This document shows positions 13,801 through 26,379 of a stretch of DNA of 64,000 nt, in pieces. The translations under genes were made by a program, and so were the position numbers. This DNA is from Oxyruncus cristatus (Eukaryota; Chordata; Aves; Passeriformes; Cotingidae). The stretch spans positions 1,311,110-1,375,109 of the forward strand of contig VXAY01004091.1 of NCBI GenBank assembly GCA_013399855.1, written 5' to 3'. Numbering within the stretch: the stretch's first letter is position 1; every line of letters starts with the position of its first letter. The notes below the pieces were generated by a model. It made no database searches, had not been told where the DNA came from, and worked only from the letters and a program-made list of their open reading frames with translations.

Positions 13801-16120
13801 TGATCATATAGGTGGAACAATCACCAGGCGTAGCCAAAATGAGAGCTGTGTGAATACAACTGAATATATTGCCTGGTCCAAACAAGAGTAAAAGTCAAAT
13901 GCTCTGCTGAGAATGCTTTCCCATTCAGCTAGCTAGAAACACATCAGGGATCTCTTGGTACTGTTAATATTTAAACCACAAAATTATTTTTCTATACTGG
14001 ATTATCACCAGGTTTTCAGCCTAATATTCTGCTGTCATAAACCTTTTGGAATTAAATGAGGAAGCAGAAATCAATATACATTCAAAGCCAATTTGAGTTT
14101 TTGGATGGCAACCATGTTCTGGAAATCTAGCATGTAAGCACATGTGTCTGGGGTGGGACTTGGGCACAGAAACTGGAAACCCTTCCAAAGGTATCTTTTG
14201 TTGCCATACTTCAGATTCCCCTTCCACATCCTGCCAAAATTGCTCACTGAGCGAATGGGGTTTCCAGAACTCAGTGACTGGCTGGAACCATGAAATTTTC
14301 CATCTTAACTCGAAGACTAGGCAAAAGGCAAATCAATTATGGTTTTTGAGTGCCCACTGTCAACTGTTTTAAGCAACATGAAAGCTTAAGAACGAATTCT
14401 AGCTTTAAGGTAAGCTTCAAACAATACTGCACTGCGGGATGACCACAGAGTATTCCATGGCCAAGGCTAAATGGACACCAGTGTACCAGGCAAATATTCT
14501 AGAGAGTACCATGACTACTGTTTAAAGGCAAATAGAGTGAATTGATAAGACAGAGGTCAACAACTGGTTCTGATATAAAACATTTCACAAAAAGCAGACC
14601 AGATCATGCCACAGTAACTTTTATTGCAGAGATCAGTAGGCCAGCACAGCTATTCATAAGTACTATGTATACACAAGTGCCTCATGCTTACGCCAGCCAG
14701 CACAGGGCTAAAATGGAAGCATATAACCAATTAGTGTTAATAGGCAAACAATCATTAGAAGTGTTAACAAGTGATGGTGGAGAGGCTCTGTTTTTCATTT
14801 TATTACTGATCTCTAGTAAGTGTTATTACCCTCATAGAATAACATTCTATTATGAAACGCACATGCACAGCATTAAAGCCTTTGATAGTCCAATATTTGC
14901 CGGCAGCAGCAAAATTGTAAACAAAGTGAAAGAATAATTTCTAAAATGCTGACAGCCATCAGTATTCACAAAGTTTATAGGATGCAGAGAGCCAGTAGGC
15001 TACAGTGTAAATAACAGGAATTTACTATGACCTGGGGATCTAAGGAATCAATTGAATATTCAGTTTCTTCCCATTTTTCAAAAGAGCCTAAACATACATG
15101 CTTAATCTCCATTGATTTGTGCCTGAACTAAGGTCTTGAATCTGTCACATATTTTCAAATCTTTTCAGCCAATAGATGCCTCTAACATTTCTCTCTTTTA
15201 TAATACTTTAAGCAGCTGCAACTAATCATATTTCATTATGGTTTTGTATATCTGTTTTGCTTTAAAACAAATTTTACTTAACCAACAAAAATGCAACTGA
15301 GCAACTTCTGATCACTGTAGAAATCAAATTTTTCTGAAGACTGGCAGAATTGGACATGGCATGAGATACCATTAAGAAAATGTATGTATTTTAAACTATA
15401 GTTAGGGAAAGGACACGGGTGGAAGAAAAAAAAAACAATGAAATGAAGTTTACAGGACAAGACAGACTTAATCTTTGCCTACTTTCTGTTACTGTTCACA
15501 GACAGATCATCTGAAAATTATGGATACATTTGATATGACTACCTATTTATTGCAATCATTTCTTCAGCTCTGACATACAACCAGAACAGTACGTCAACGA
15601 GGCTTACACTTCTGTGTTGCAAATGCGCTCCAACTATCAGGAAAACCTGCAATGGGAGTTCAATCTACTATATCATAACTGATTAACACCAAGCCCCTCC
15701 TGAGCCACCTTCAGCAGCAACACAACACAGCAGGTAAGAGCATGCAAGTCCCTTTACTGCCGTGTGCAAGCTAAACTTAGGAAAGTTTACTGAACTATTA
15801 AATAAGTTATTATGACAATGTAAGATATTAAATACAGATAGGGTTGTGTCAACCAAGCTACTAATTTTGGTGGGTTTTAGTTTTAATTCTTCCCTGCAGA
15901 AATATGAGAACTACTCGAGTAAGCATGACGCCTTCCCTTCCAACAGATACCTCTTCCTTCAGAAGATACCTAAAGATCACCAAAGAAAGAAAGAATAAAA
16001 AGAATGTAATACAGCAAAGTCCTACAGGGGAATAGGGTTTTAATGAACACACAAAGCAACTAGGTGACATCTTTATCAGCCCTCATAAACCTTGATTGAA
16101 TACACAGTGATAAGGCCTGT
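7810..16120. other. intergenic sequence 3' of MIB1 (middle part)
   Basis: No recognisable gene or CR1 copy. It includes a 264-codon open frame at 8095-8889 in a pyrimidine-rich stretch (not accepted as a gene). Two AT-rich homeobox/FOX-motif-dense patches (about 10960-11090 and 14560-14945) might be conserved noncoding elements, but conservation cannot be tested here. Confidence 0.6.
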
Positions 16121-16129
16121 TTAAACTGT

Positions 16130-16460
16130 CATCCTCGTGATAACATGGGCAGAGACAACGCGGGCCTTAGCAACGACCTGTGCAAGAGAGGCCCTTCCCA
16201 AAGTGCAGGCTCCGCTAGGTAATGTATGTCATGTAAACAATCCAAAGCTTGCACGGCGGGTCTGTTTGTGCGGCAGTGGGAGGCGGAGGGCTGGCCAGGA
16301 GGGTACACGCACATCTCCTCACGGCACCGGCCTGGAAGGGCCCTTGTTTCAGAACCAGTCTGGTTTTGGGGATGGCCAGCTGTCTGGGGAAGCCGGGCAC
16401 TTTGAGTCAGAGTGACCTTTAGCACTTCGGTCGGCAAACACCAAGAATGCCATATAAGTG
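16130..16460. promoter_or_regulatory. CpG-bearing block with clustered transcription-factor motifs
   Basis: About 330 bp richer in G+C and CpG (CGCGGG, CACGGCGGG, GGCGGAGGG, GGCACCGGCC) than its surroundings. It contains a FOX motif TGTAAACA (16232-16239), an AP-1-like TGAGTCAG near 16403, an adjacent nuclear-receptor half site (TGACCTTT) and a CArG-like CCATATAAGT (16449-16458). No convincing coding frame is present. It may be a distal enhancer or unannotated promoter on the side that faces GATA6 in mammals; that is inference. Confidence 0.3.
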
Positions 16461-16469
16461 GTTTTAAAG

Positions 16470-19400
16470 GATTCAAGGAAAGGCTTTTTGGGGTTCTCTG
16501 GTGTTCAGTTTGGGGGTTTTTTTTAACCCAACATCATCTATGAGGTGCATAACATTCAGCACTAGGAAGGAAGTTGGCACTTGGGGCCAGCATGGTTATG
16601 GAAGTTGGCAGTGACATGACTTCTGTCTGAAGATCTGGCCTTGGCCATCTGAGACATAAAAAAAAAAAATAAGTATTTCAAAACCTTTTTAAGCGTCTCC
16701 AAGAAACATTTTGTAAAATTGCAAAGTTAGCGAGTAGGCATTTAACTGTTCTCCTGCACTTATTTCTAACTTAAAAAAAAAATAAAACATACACTTGAGA
16801 TTTTATTCTTTCTACCCAAAATTGTTCTTCTGTCACTTCAATGCTTGCAGTGACACCCACTGGCTGTGGGAGGCCAAGTTCCAGCGAGTACTTACTAAAA
16901 TGATTCAGTACACTGGCAAGATCACGAACAGACAGAACGTCAGAAAAACGCTGCCACCCAAAAGCTGGCATTTTGTCAGTTCACTTAATGTTAAAACTCA
17001 GTACCTGTATTCAATACAGGTCTTTTTCATTAATAGCTTTAATAAGGAAATAATGATCCAACGGTTACTTGTTAAGTATAATAAAATATATATTTGTACA
17101 TAATTGCTAGTTAATTAATAACTCCCATTGCTTGGGTGGTGGAAGACGTTAGTTCATTTTAAGCCTATTTGCTCTTTGGCAAGACTGTGAAGTAGCATTA
17201 GTACCAGGGTTCAGTTGTTCATCAGGGTAACATGAAATTGAGCTGGTACATCACTGACCAACTGGCTGGCAGGGGAGGCATTTTAGCTACTCAGGAACTG
17301 ATTACTGCTTTTGCAGGCTTCCCTGCATACACCAGCAGATTTCTTTTAGTACCCCCAAGCAGTAATGTCTTGTTTCACACTTCATAATGAGGGGAAACAC
17401 AGAACTAAGTGACTTGACTCAAAGGAAAACCAAGGAAACCAAATCTAACAAATCACAATCTAATGGCCTCAATTAGAAGACAACTTGTTTCTTCAACTCT
17501 ATTACAGAAATTCCTCTATACCACACATAAGTTCTTAATGTTTAAACAAAATTATCCAAGTTTAAGCTGAAACACAAACAAATCACTCCTGTTACACAAG
17601 GTATTCACCAGAAGAAAAGGCTAGGTTTTAATTTAACTACAACGCAATGGCTTGGAAAGGATCAAGGGAAATTTCAGAAATACTTAGAATAAAAAAACCT
17701 AGGAAAAAAAAAGAGAATTATTTTTGCCTGCCCCATGGCACAAGCCAAGAACAAATGGCTCTTGGCTGAGAGCACGCAAGGTGTGTTTGCTGACTTACTC
17801 AGATCAAAAATATTTTAGTCAACTTTATGTTATTTTCCGCATCTACAGCCACTAATGTTCTCTCCAGAGAGTCAGACGCAGAACTATTACATTCATGGAA
17901 AACACATTTATGCAGGACTTCCCGCCGAGCTGAAAAAAAAAGTTATCCAATGCCTTCCCAGCCAAACTTCCTCCTGAAGTGAAAAATCCTTCCCTTTGAT
18001 AAGAAAGCTGTGTCAGACCACATTTCTGTCCCTGACAAAAGAACTGCTCTCCCTTGGCTTGCTCCAGTTTTGGCAGCTGAGCTCAGCAGAAGCACGCTGC
18101 TCTTCCCAGCTAGTCACCATGCTTCATAGAGTCACCAGCTTATCTTTCCTGAAGAAAAAAATAAAAATGAACTATGCACAAGCAAGCAGTTACTGTGGGT
18201 AACATTACCCACAGCTCTGAGGCAGGCAGTTCTCCTCCAGGTTAGAAATTCCATCAATAACATAACACATCATTAAAGACCTCTCTCCTCCCTCCCCTCT
18301 TCTTTCCTATCCATACCCAAAGCTATCTACAGAGATCTTCACTGCTGCATATACAGAGTTTGCAGCAAAATAAGCTAGGCTTGTTAACTTCCCTTCATTC
18401 TTTCCATACCAGGAGGAATTAAATTAATAAAGCACAAGCAGGGACACTTTCACTTGAACGTGGAAAGCTGGTGCCTTTTAGATACTCGTTTCTAATTCTA
18501 CTGACAACCAACCCAAGGATACACATTGCTGCTTAGCAGTCTTGATCTGTAGTTTTGAACTAAGTGTACTGAGCACCACGCAGTGGGCTATGTCGGGTTC
18601 TGCGTGGTACTACTGACCTCACCTCAGGCTACCCTTCCAGAAAGGCCAGATGTACCAACCCCTGAAAAATCTTGTTATCACAGATGCACTGCACTTCTGC
18701 TGTCACTGCTAGCTACTACTGAGACGGTACTGTGCCATCACGATGCCTTAAGCTATACCTACCCTTCAGACACAGCAGGTCACACAGCATTGCACAAGTT
18801 AGCATTTGGCCATGACAGGGAAGAGCTTAACCCAGGATGTGCTAAGCCCTTACCTATACTCCCTAGAAAAACCTGCCAGGTCCAAGTCACCTCTATTAAT
18901 ATTCCTATAAGCAGAGCTAGCTACTTTAATGGTTAAACACCTGTATCTGACAAAACAATCAGGTTTAATTTTTTAGGAAAGGACATGCCAAATCAGGGAA
19001 TTCCAGACAAAGCAATGATACCATTTACTTCCTCTAAAAATTCTTTGCCATCTGGAAAAAAGGAAGGCATCCCTACATTTGATATTTGAAGATGGTCAGA
19101 AAGAAAAAGATCAGACCAAATCAACATTAAATTCCTTTCCTTGTGTCTGGAAAGCTCTCCTATAATTCCACAAGTGCATACTCACACACTGTGGAAGGAT
19201 GTTCTGGGGAGAGGTAGTGTGGTGGTCAGAAACAGATGGGACAGACACATCGGATAGATGTTTGATTTTGGCTAATCCAGAGAGCAAGTACCAATTATGG
19301 CAGCATTTTGGCTAAATGAAAATTAGCGAGAGAAGTTAAAAACTAGGCACAGTTCCCATCCAGTACAGTGAGCTCAAAAAAAAAAAAAAGATACTTCTCT

Positions 19401-22390
19401 TCTGAAATACTGTCTAGATGCTTTTTTTTCTTTCCTGAAGACTATTTGACTATGTCCTCAAAGTTGAGAAACTCCTGCAAAAGCAAAACTATGAAATCAG
19501 CCAATGACTAACTTTTCCTGGAGTGCTCAACAACTGCCTGCCAAATCTTGGCGTCACCATTTGATTCAGCATAGCAGATAAAGCCTAAAATTAAATGTCT
19601 GGTATCCCAATCTCGTTAATGAAGATATGTTTTCATATCAAATTCATTTCCATGCCACTTACCAATAAAGCAATGTCAGCTCAGGACAGGTAGGTACCCA
19701 GAGGGCTTAGCCCACTCAACCCTACTTGGCTGCAACACTTAAAAACGCAAGTGGCTCCCAACTTCTGCCTGCTGCAGGGCAAGCACCTCACACAGCTCAT
19801 TAGTGAGTAGTTGTTTTGCAGTAGCTTTTTTATGCTGCTGCCTGTGTGCAGACAGCCACGGCTCACAGCAAATCCAAGTCAAGATCACTTACCCCTTTAC
19901 ATCCTCTGCGTGTGTCATGGGAAGAGACCTGTGTCAAACAGAACAGCAGATCCATAACTTCTGCATCAGGGACTGGCTTGTAACTCCCATGCCCTTCCTC
20001 CTCCATGTGTGGAATAGTTCCAGTTTAACTATAGAACATATTACTCCAGGGAGGTTTGAGGTGGAGGGACAAGCCCCAGGCTTGTGGGACATAGAAAATG
20101 CAGAAGACGGCAGGGTTAATTACAGCAGGGTTCAATGTATCCCTGCTACAAGGTCTTAGGAGAGGGAACAGAAGAATTTAAAATTCCTTAACTTTAGTAG
20201 ATCACTCTTCTCCCAGTCAAATTTGCCATCTGAGTTTTTCACTTGAAAAAATTCGGAGGAACTGGGTCTATTTTAGCTTTAGGTTTCCTCATGCCCTTAT
20301 TCTAATATACTTTTCTATCCCAACAAAAAGGTGTGAAGTGCTTTTAGGCTATGTCCTCCACAAGAAGTGGTGGGAGAATATTTCAGAGGGCAACAATGAC
20401 ATGAAGACTTCCTCAGCCTTACACAGAATCAAAATCACCTGACTAAAACCCAAGACTAATATGAATTATGTGCTTTAAGTGCCATGCACTATAGAACGGA
20501 AAAATACAGTCAAAACCCTTGACCATGATGCTCTGAACTGTAAGACTACAACAACCGAAGGTCTTTTTTAGGAAAAGCAGCCTGGTCTAGATAGACCTGA
20601 AGTAGTTTTTATTTTACAGGTCTTTCACAAAGACGAAAGAAGAAAGGAAGAATAACAATATTGTACTTCAAAACCCACAAACTCTATGATATGCCCATTC
20701 AGAAATAAATACTGTATAATTGCTATTTATTTTATATAGCTTTCATACAGAATATCAAGAGACCTTAAAAATGTAAGGTATATGCACAGGAGGGATTCTG
20801 GAATCCCACTAGAAAAGCATTACTCAGAATGAGGTTTCAGATTAACTTAATTCAAAGAGGCAGAATTTTTTCCCTTCTTCTTTATGGAGGCAGCAAGCAG
20901 CCCCACACCAGACCCCTTCTCTTTGGAAGCGATCCTACAGAACTTCCTCTGGTCAATGTAAGTGGGCAAGATGCCCATGACTGGAAGACAGTAACTTCCA
21001 TTTAGAGTGACTTTCTCTGAAATGTTCCGTAAGTTGTCACCACAAACGGAGTCCAAGATACAGTAAAAATGAAAACTTCAGGAAGCCTATGGGAAAAAAA
21101 GACAACACCAAAACCAAACAACTCTGATTTGTTTTTGAATTTCCTCATGTGGCTGAGGACAATTATAACTAGACCAAAAGAAGTGTCCCCACCCTTTCCT
21201 CAGGTGGTGGCCAAAACCTCTTTTTTATACTGCCAATAAAGAGAAGTAAGGTGTGTCAATAAATTAATGTGAAATTTTCTTATGACCAAGTTCAGGAATT
21301 CCTCCTATCAGTACATGACATTAAGAGTGGAGTCAGATACAAGGATAGGTCCCCACTGTGCTCATGCCAAAGCACTGTGCCAACCCCAGTGTAAAGGAGG
21401 ACATTCCAAAGGGACATACCAAGAAGGAAGGGACACAGTTCTGCTATCAAAAATACAGACATAGAAAGAATTGAAATGGAGGATTTGAGTAGTGGGGACA
21501 GAAGCCCTGAGGACATGAAATGCAAAACCCACAACAGATGAGAAACTGAGAATAACAACTTGTAAACACAATGGTAAGGAAGGCCCCTGGCTGATTCAGC
21601 AAGTATAAGAACCTGTGCCAACCTGAACAACATGGACCACCTCAGATTCCTATTTGTGAAACATTACTTCAGTACAAGGGTTGCAAATTTCTGCTGAAAG
21701 AAATAGCTGTCTGTCTGTTCAGCCTCTTGGTAGAAAGATAATGAGTTAATTCAAACTTCTGCCTTCAAGTAACTTGCATACTCAGGGAAGCCTTGAGAAG
21801 CTGGACATTCCTTCCACTGAACAGACTGACAGGCGTCAAAACATATTTAACTATAAGCTGTGTTACTATAGGGTGGGAAATATTAATCAGCTCTAGCCAT
21901 CTAGGGAGAGTGTGGTTATCATTAAGAATATGTGGGGCACTCATACAAGAATTCTTTTCCCCTGCCCGCTGGACAAGCTCGCTCATATAATTTATCTGCT
22001 CCCACTGCATGCTTCTGAAAAAAAGCTAGACTAAATGAATACTTTCAACTAGAGCTAAAGGCAAACACTCCACTGGAACTTTGCCCTAATCAATAGTAGC
22101 AATGTTCATGTCACATGAGAGTCAGAGGATAGAATATGGTGCTTACCAAAGTCAGCAAATAAGCTAATTATACTTAGCCTGCTTGAAGAAGGGGACAAGT
22201 GAGGTCTGGTCCACCCACTTATTAATGCAATCATCATTATCCTTATCCCTTGTTTACTTTGCGCTGAAATTGTAACAAAAACTTGTCTCAGATGGAGGGT
22301 GCTACTGACCCCTTGTGGGAGAAATACTCATACATCTTTGCATGCACAAGTGTCACTCAGGAAATCAGCTCAGAATTAAGTTTGTGTCCA
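16470..22390. other. intergenic sequence 3' of MIB1 (right part)
   Basis: AT-rich sequence with A-runs (for example near 19378-19390). No supportable gene, RNA or mobile element was seen. The 3' end of the MIB1 transcript may reach the right edge, since minus-strand AATAAA hexamers occur at 22399-22404 and 23626-23631. Confidence 0.55.
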
Positions 22391-24399
22391 CCTATACATT
22401 TATTTTTAAGAAAAAAAGTGAAAGGATGTTACAGTGTCACAAGTGTATTCTCCTGATTTTAGGCAATTTTGCAGAAATTCATGTTTTTTACTAGCTTCTT
22501 TAGGGCATTCAAGTAAGCGCCAACAAATTCTAACCATAACAGATACTGTACTGACTTTTAAAGTCTTATATTGTTGAAGACAACTGCCACTACCAGTAGG
22601 CACAGCTCTCAATTTTTAATGAAATTTAAACTATTTTAATCCATCATAGCATCACTCCCTAAAGATTGCTTTTTTAAAAAAAACAGAAAACTTATTATTT
22701 CCTGGAAAGCAAGGACATACTACTCGCATTACTGAAAAGGGAACAAAATATTTAGATCCCTAAAGTATTTTTCAGCCAAAACCTTCTTGTAAGAATCATG
22801 AAAAGTTGATATGGTTCATTCTTAAAAGTAAAAGCTTTCCAATGCATGCTACTGTGTTGCCATGAATAGGGTTGCACAAAGCACAACAAGATGATCTTCA
22901 ACAACTTTGTTTCTGACAACTGAAATTACCTTTTCATATGGTGGAAAACCAGGTCTGAAAAGAAAGGCTATTGCTTCTTATTCAAATACTACTGCTAACC
23001 TTTCTTCCCTAAATAAAACAGAGTGCACCCATGAGCAACGACCCTCTGCATTTCATTAAATGTCAAATCCAAATGAAATCTCCAAGGACTTTCACCATCC
23101 CTGTCACATGCCTGCATATGGGATGTAGCTGGAACGAGTTAGAACAGCAAAGCACATTATACAGAGATTAATGGTATTACAGTATATTATAGTAACAAAG
23201 TATTTATATTATAAAGTTATTATAATTTAATAATGATTATTTATATTGTACAGTGTGAAGCAGCTTTCTCAAAATCTAAAACCATCAATATCAAACACCG
23301 GCAAAACCTGCAGCTTCCACTGCAGCCAGCAGCAGGGGCTGAAACCCTACAGACCACAGAGAGCAAGCCTTAATCCAATGCCAACACTGTTCCCATCACA
23401 TTCAATGAACAGGTATGGAGAAGTATGTGAGCAGCTTGTAAATCCCAAAGCAAAGAACAAGTAGCTACTGAAAACATATTTTAACAATTTGCATCAATTA
23501 TTTAAAAATAAAGTTTCTTCAAAAGTATCTAAAAATACCATCTTTTCATATGTACCTGTCACATAAACCAAGGTTGAAGAAATCTTGAAAAATGAGAAGA
23601 AACTGAGAAAGAGAGCAACAAAGTTTTTATTCTGTCAGTTCATTTTTTTCACCTGTACACTATGATAAATTAAAACACTAAGTCATTTAAGTCAGGCTGG
23701 TTTTGATGCCTTTGATTACACACACTTTTCTTTTAAATGCATCCATTAAATTGAACCCTAGAAGTATAAACTATGATGCAGCATCTGTTGTCTCAGAATA
23801 TGGAAGTTACTGTATCTGGCAGATGTTTAAACGATCACATTCACGTAGCCAGATCTGGAAAGGCCATTCAATTATAAGTAAACACAGTCTAACACACACT
23901 TAACAGCAGCTCTAGTCAGTACTATGAACTGCGTATTTACAGAAAAATTTGCACATGTCACATGTAAAAATTTTAAGTCAACCTTTTTGTCATTACAACA
24001 TAATCCACCCTTCATATTTCTACTGTGCTGCTTTAACAGTGTCTGAGTATATGGGAGATTCAAAGGCACATAGCACTTCTGATGCTTCTACAACCTCTTC
24101 AGAGATAAAAGAGAACCAGTTCTTTTTAAAAGTTTGGATTGCAAACTTTCTCAATAAAGTCTGATGCACTTTTGAACACTGTATGCCAAAAAGTAACTGA
24201 GTTTGCAAACATTCTTTCAAGCATACAATTTTCTAATTCCATGGTGACATCTAACATCATTACAACTTACAAGGAGGAAGACAAATGAGCCACCACTCCT
24301 TTCCCAATGCTGTGTGCACAAAAATCAGTATTAATTCAGTCCAATTACACTTTCAAGTCAAAGCTTTTGAAAAATCAGTATACATCTTATATGACAAGT

Positions 24400-24405
24400 T
24401 TTATT
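24400..24405 (-). terminator. candidate distal poly(A) signal of MIB1
   Basis: AATAAA on the minus strand, with a U/GU-rich stretch about 20-40 nt further downstream (towards lower coordinates). It is about 5.5 kb after the MIB1 stop codon. Alternatives are the AATAAA at 23626-23631 and the one at 22399-22404, which is followed by GU-rich sequence. RNA 3'-end data would be needed to choose. Confidence 0.3.
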
Positions 24406-26347
24406 AACCATCAGCATTTCCTTCGAAAAACTTAGACCTTGCTAAGCAGTTTTACGGGAAGCGATTATATAATGCTATTTGCATACAGAAATCCTTACAG
24501 GCAACCTTAAAATTCTCCAATAAACAGTCATGACAAAATCTAATTTCCTGAAAATACAAAGTTGATTTTAACAAAAGCAAAAACGTTCCTGTGGTTCAGT
24601 AAAAACCTGTTTTCTAACATTAATAGTTTGCATTCATAAAGACACTAAGCTTGGGACAAAGAAAGTATTTCCTAAAAGCTCAAAATGAGACCAAAACAGT
24701 TTTCTAACTATGAAATGGCATGCAAACATACTGATTTGTTGTCAGTTTTTTCTCTCTCTTATAAAAGACTTACTGGATCAGAGCAGAGCAGGTACTTTTA
24801 CACGTTTGTTTAGACAACGACCTCTCTCCCACTAAAAATGTCACATACAGAACATTTTATCACATCTTTGACACAAAAGCTGCTTCTGTAAATTTCAATA
24901 TTATGCCCTTCAGACCCCCATGACCAGTGCAACAACCAAACAGGTTTCAGAAAGTTTAACAACACCTAAATCTGCTGATTTTCCTTTACAGAAAGTATAT
25001 ACAAGTTTATAAACCCATGGCAGGGGTATTACAATTATATTAACATCAACTCATTAACTGAATCCAAAAGATACTTGCATTCTGTAAAGACTCTATGGCT
25101 GATGCCCATTCAATAGTTCTATCAAGGCACTATACAGTCATTAAATTTCTAGTATTCTCCGAGATGTGCTGAAGAATACTGTGAACGTGTTTAAGTTGTT
25201 AAAAAGCCCTGAGTCAGAACTTGCGTATTTACCACAGGGTTAGCTATAAAAATGGCACATACTAAAACTTCTGCAGATAACAGTTTTGCTTTGTCAACAC
25301 AAAAAAAGTTATGAAATGCACAAAAAGACAACAGTATGAATTCCAGCAACTTACGCAAGAAAGCTATACAATGCACATTGTGGCAAATCACACACTATTG
25401 TATGTAATTTATACAGTCAGTAAAAAACCTTGAAAATGTATTCAGACATCAAAACCGATGAAGCAAAACAAAACTGATGCGTTCCCCATCCCTTCCCAAA
25501 GACAAAGAACAGTTAGAGAAGAATTCAGCACTTTGACAGAAAGGAGGTAGCACTGCTAAAGGTTAGGTTGTAAGTGTTATTGGGGATTTTTAAGTGAAAA
25601 GTTGACCCATGCAGCACAAAGAACAGGATAGGTTCTTCGGTTCATCAGTTGCTACTGGAAGAGTAAAATAAATTTCTCGTACATTTAATTTTGCAGAGGA
25701 AGCTCAGATCACTAGCTTAAAGCAGCTTCTTCAAACAATTTCGTGTTTACACAAACTGCAATTAATACTGCTAAACATAATTACATATACATAAACCTTA
25801 ACCTCTAGAAAATATCTACACAATAAGTACTTAGGTTATTTTTGAAAGACCATTTCACATCTTTAAAAGAGGCTAAAATACCAATTGTATGACTATGCTA
25901 ACAAGGCACAAGTGCTTGTGCAAATCTGCTACATCCACACGCAGTCCAAGTTAAAAACGCCACCTTCTAATGGAACTTAGACATTTACAAAGTAACTTGT
26001 TTACTATTTTGCCAGTGTGGTTTTCAGTACCCATTTCAGGAAAAAGGGACTGTAGTAACCGCCAAAATTTTGAGAAGTGCCACGTGAGCTTGGGGCATAG
26101 TAAGCAATAAGAAGGTTTGGGAGGGAAAGTAAGTCAAAACATAGTTATACAAAAATTAACATGCTACAACTATTTAGCGTATTCTGTTAGCCTCTTAGGT
26201 TGTCTTTCTAATCACTGTGTACTGATGTTACAGTACTTATGTATTTTACTAAAAGGAAAAGAAAGTATTTTACTTAAGCATCTGAGCATACCTCACATTT
26301 GAACCACATATATTATTAGTGCCTACTTGTTTCAAGGAAAAAAAAAA

Positions 26348-26379
26348 NNNNNNNNNNNNNNNNNNNNNNNNNNNNNNNN
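26348..26379. other. assembly gap (32 N) inside a homopolymer
   Basis: Thirty-two N are flanked on both sides by A runs (plus strand), i.e. a poly(T) tract of the MIB1 sense strand that sequencing could not resolve. The real length is unknown. Any translation across it is meaningless. Confidence 0.99.

Noticed and set aside
1..22390. search for GATA6 or another neighbouring protein gene
   Set aside because: No zinc-finger or other recognisable coding exon is present on either strand.
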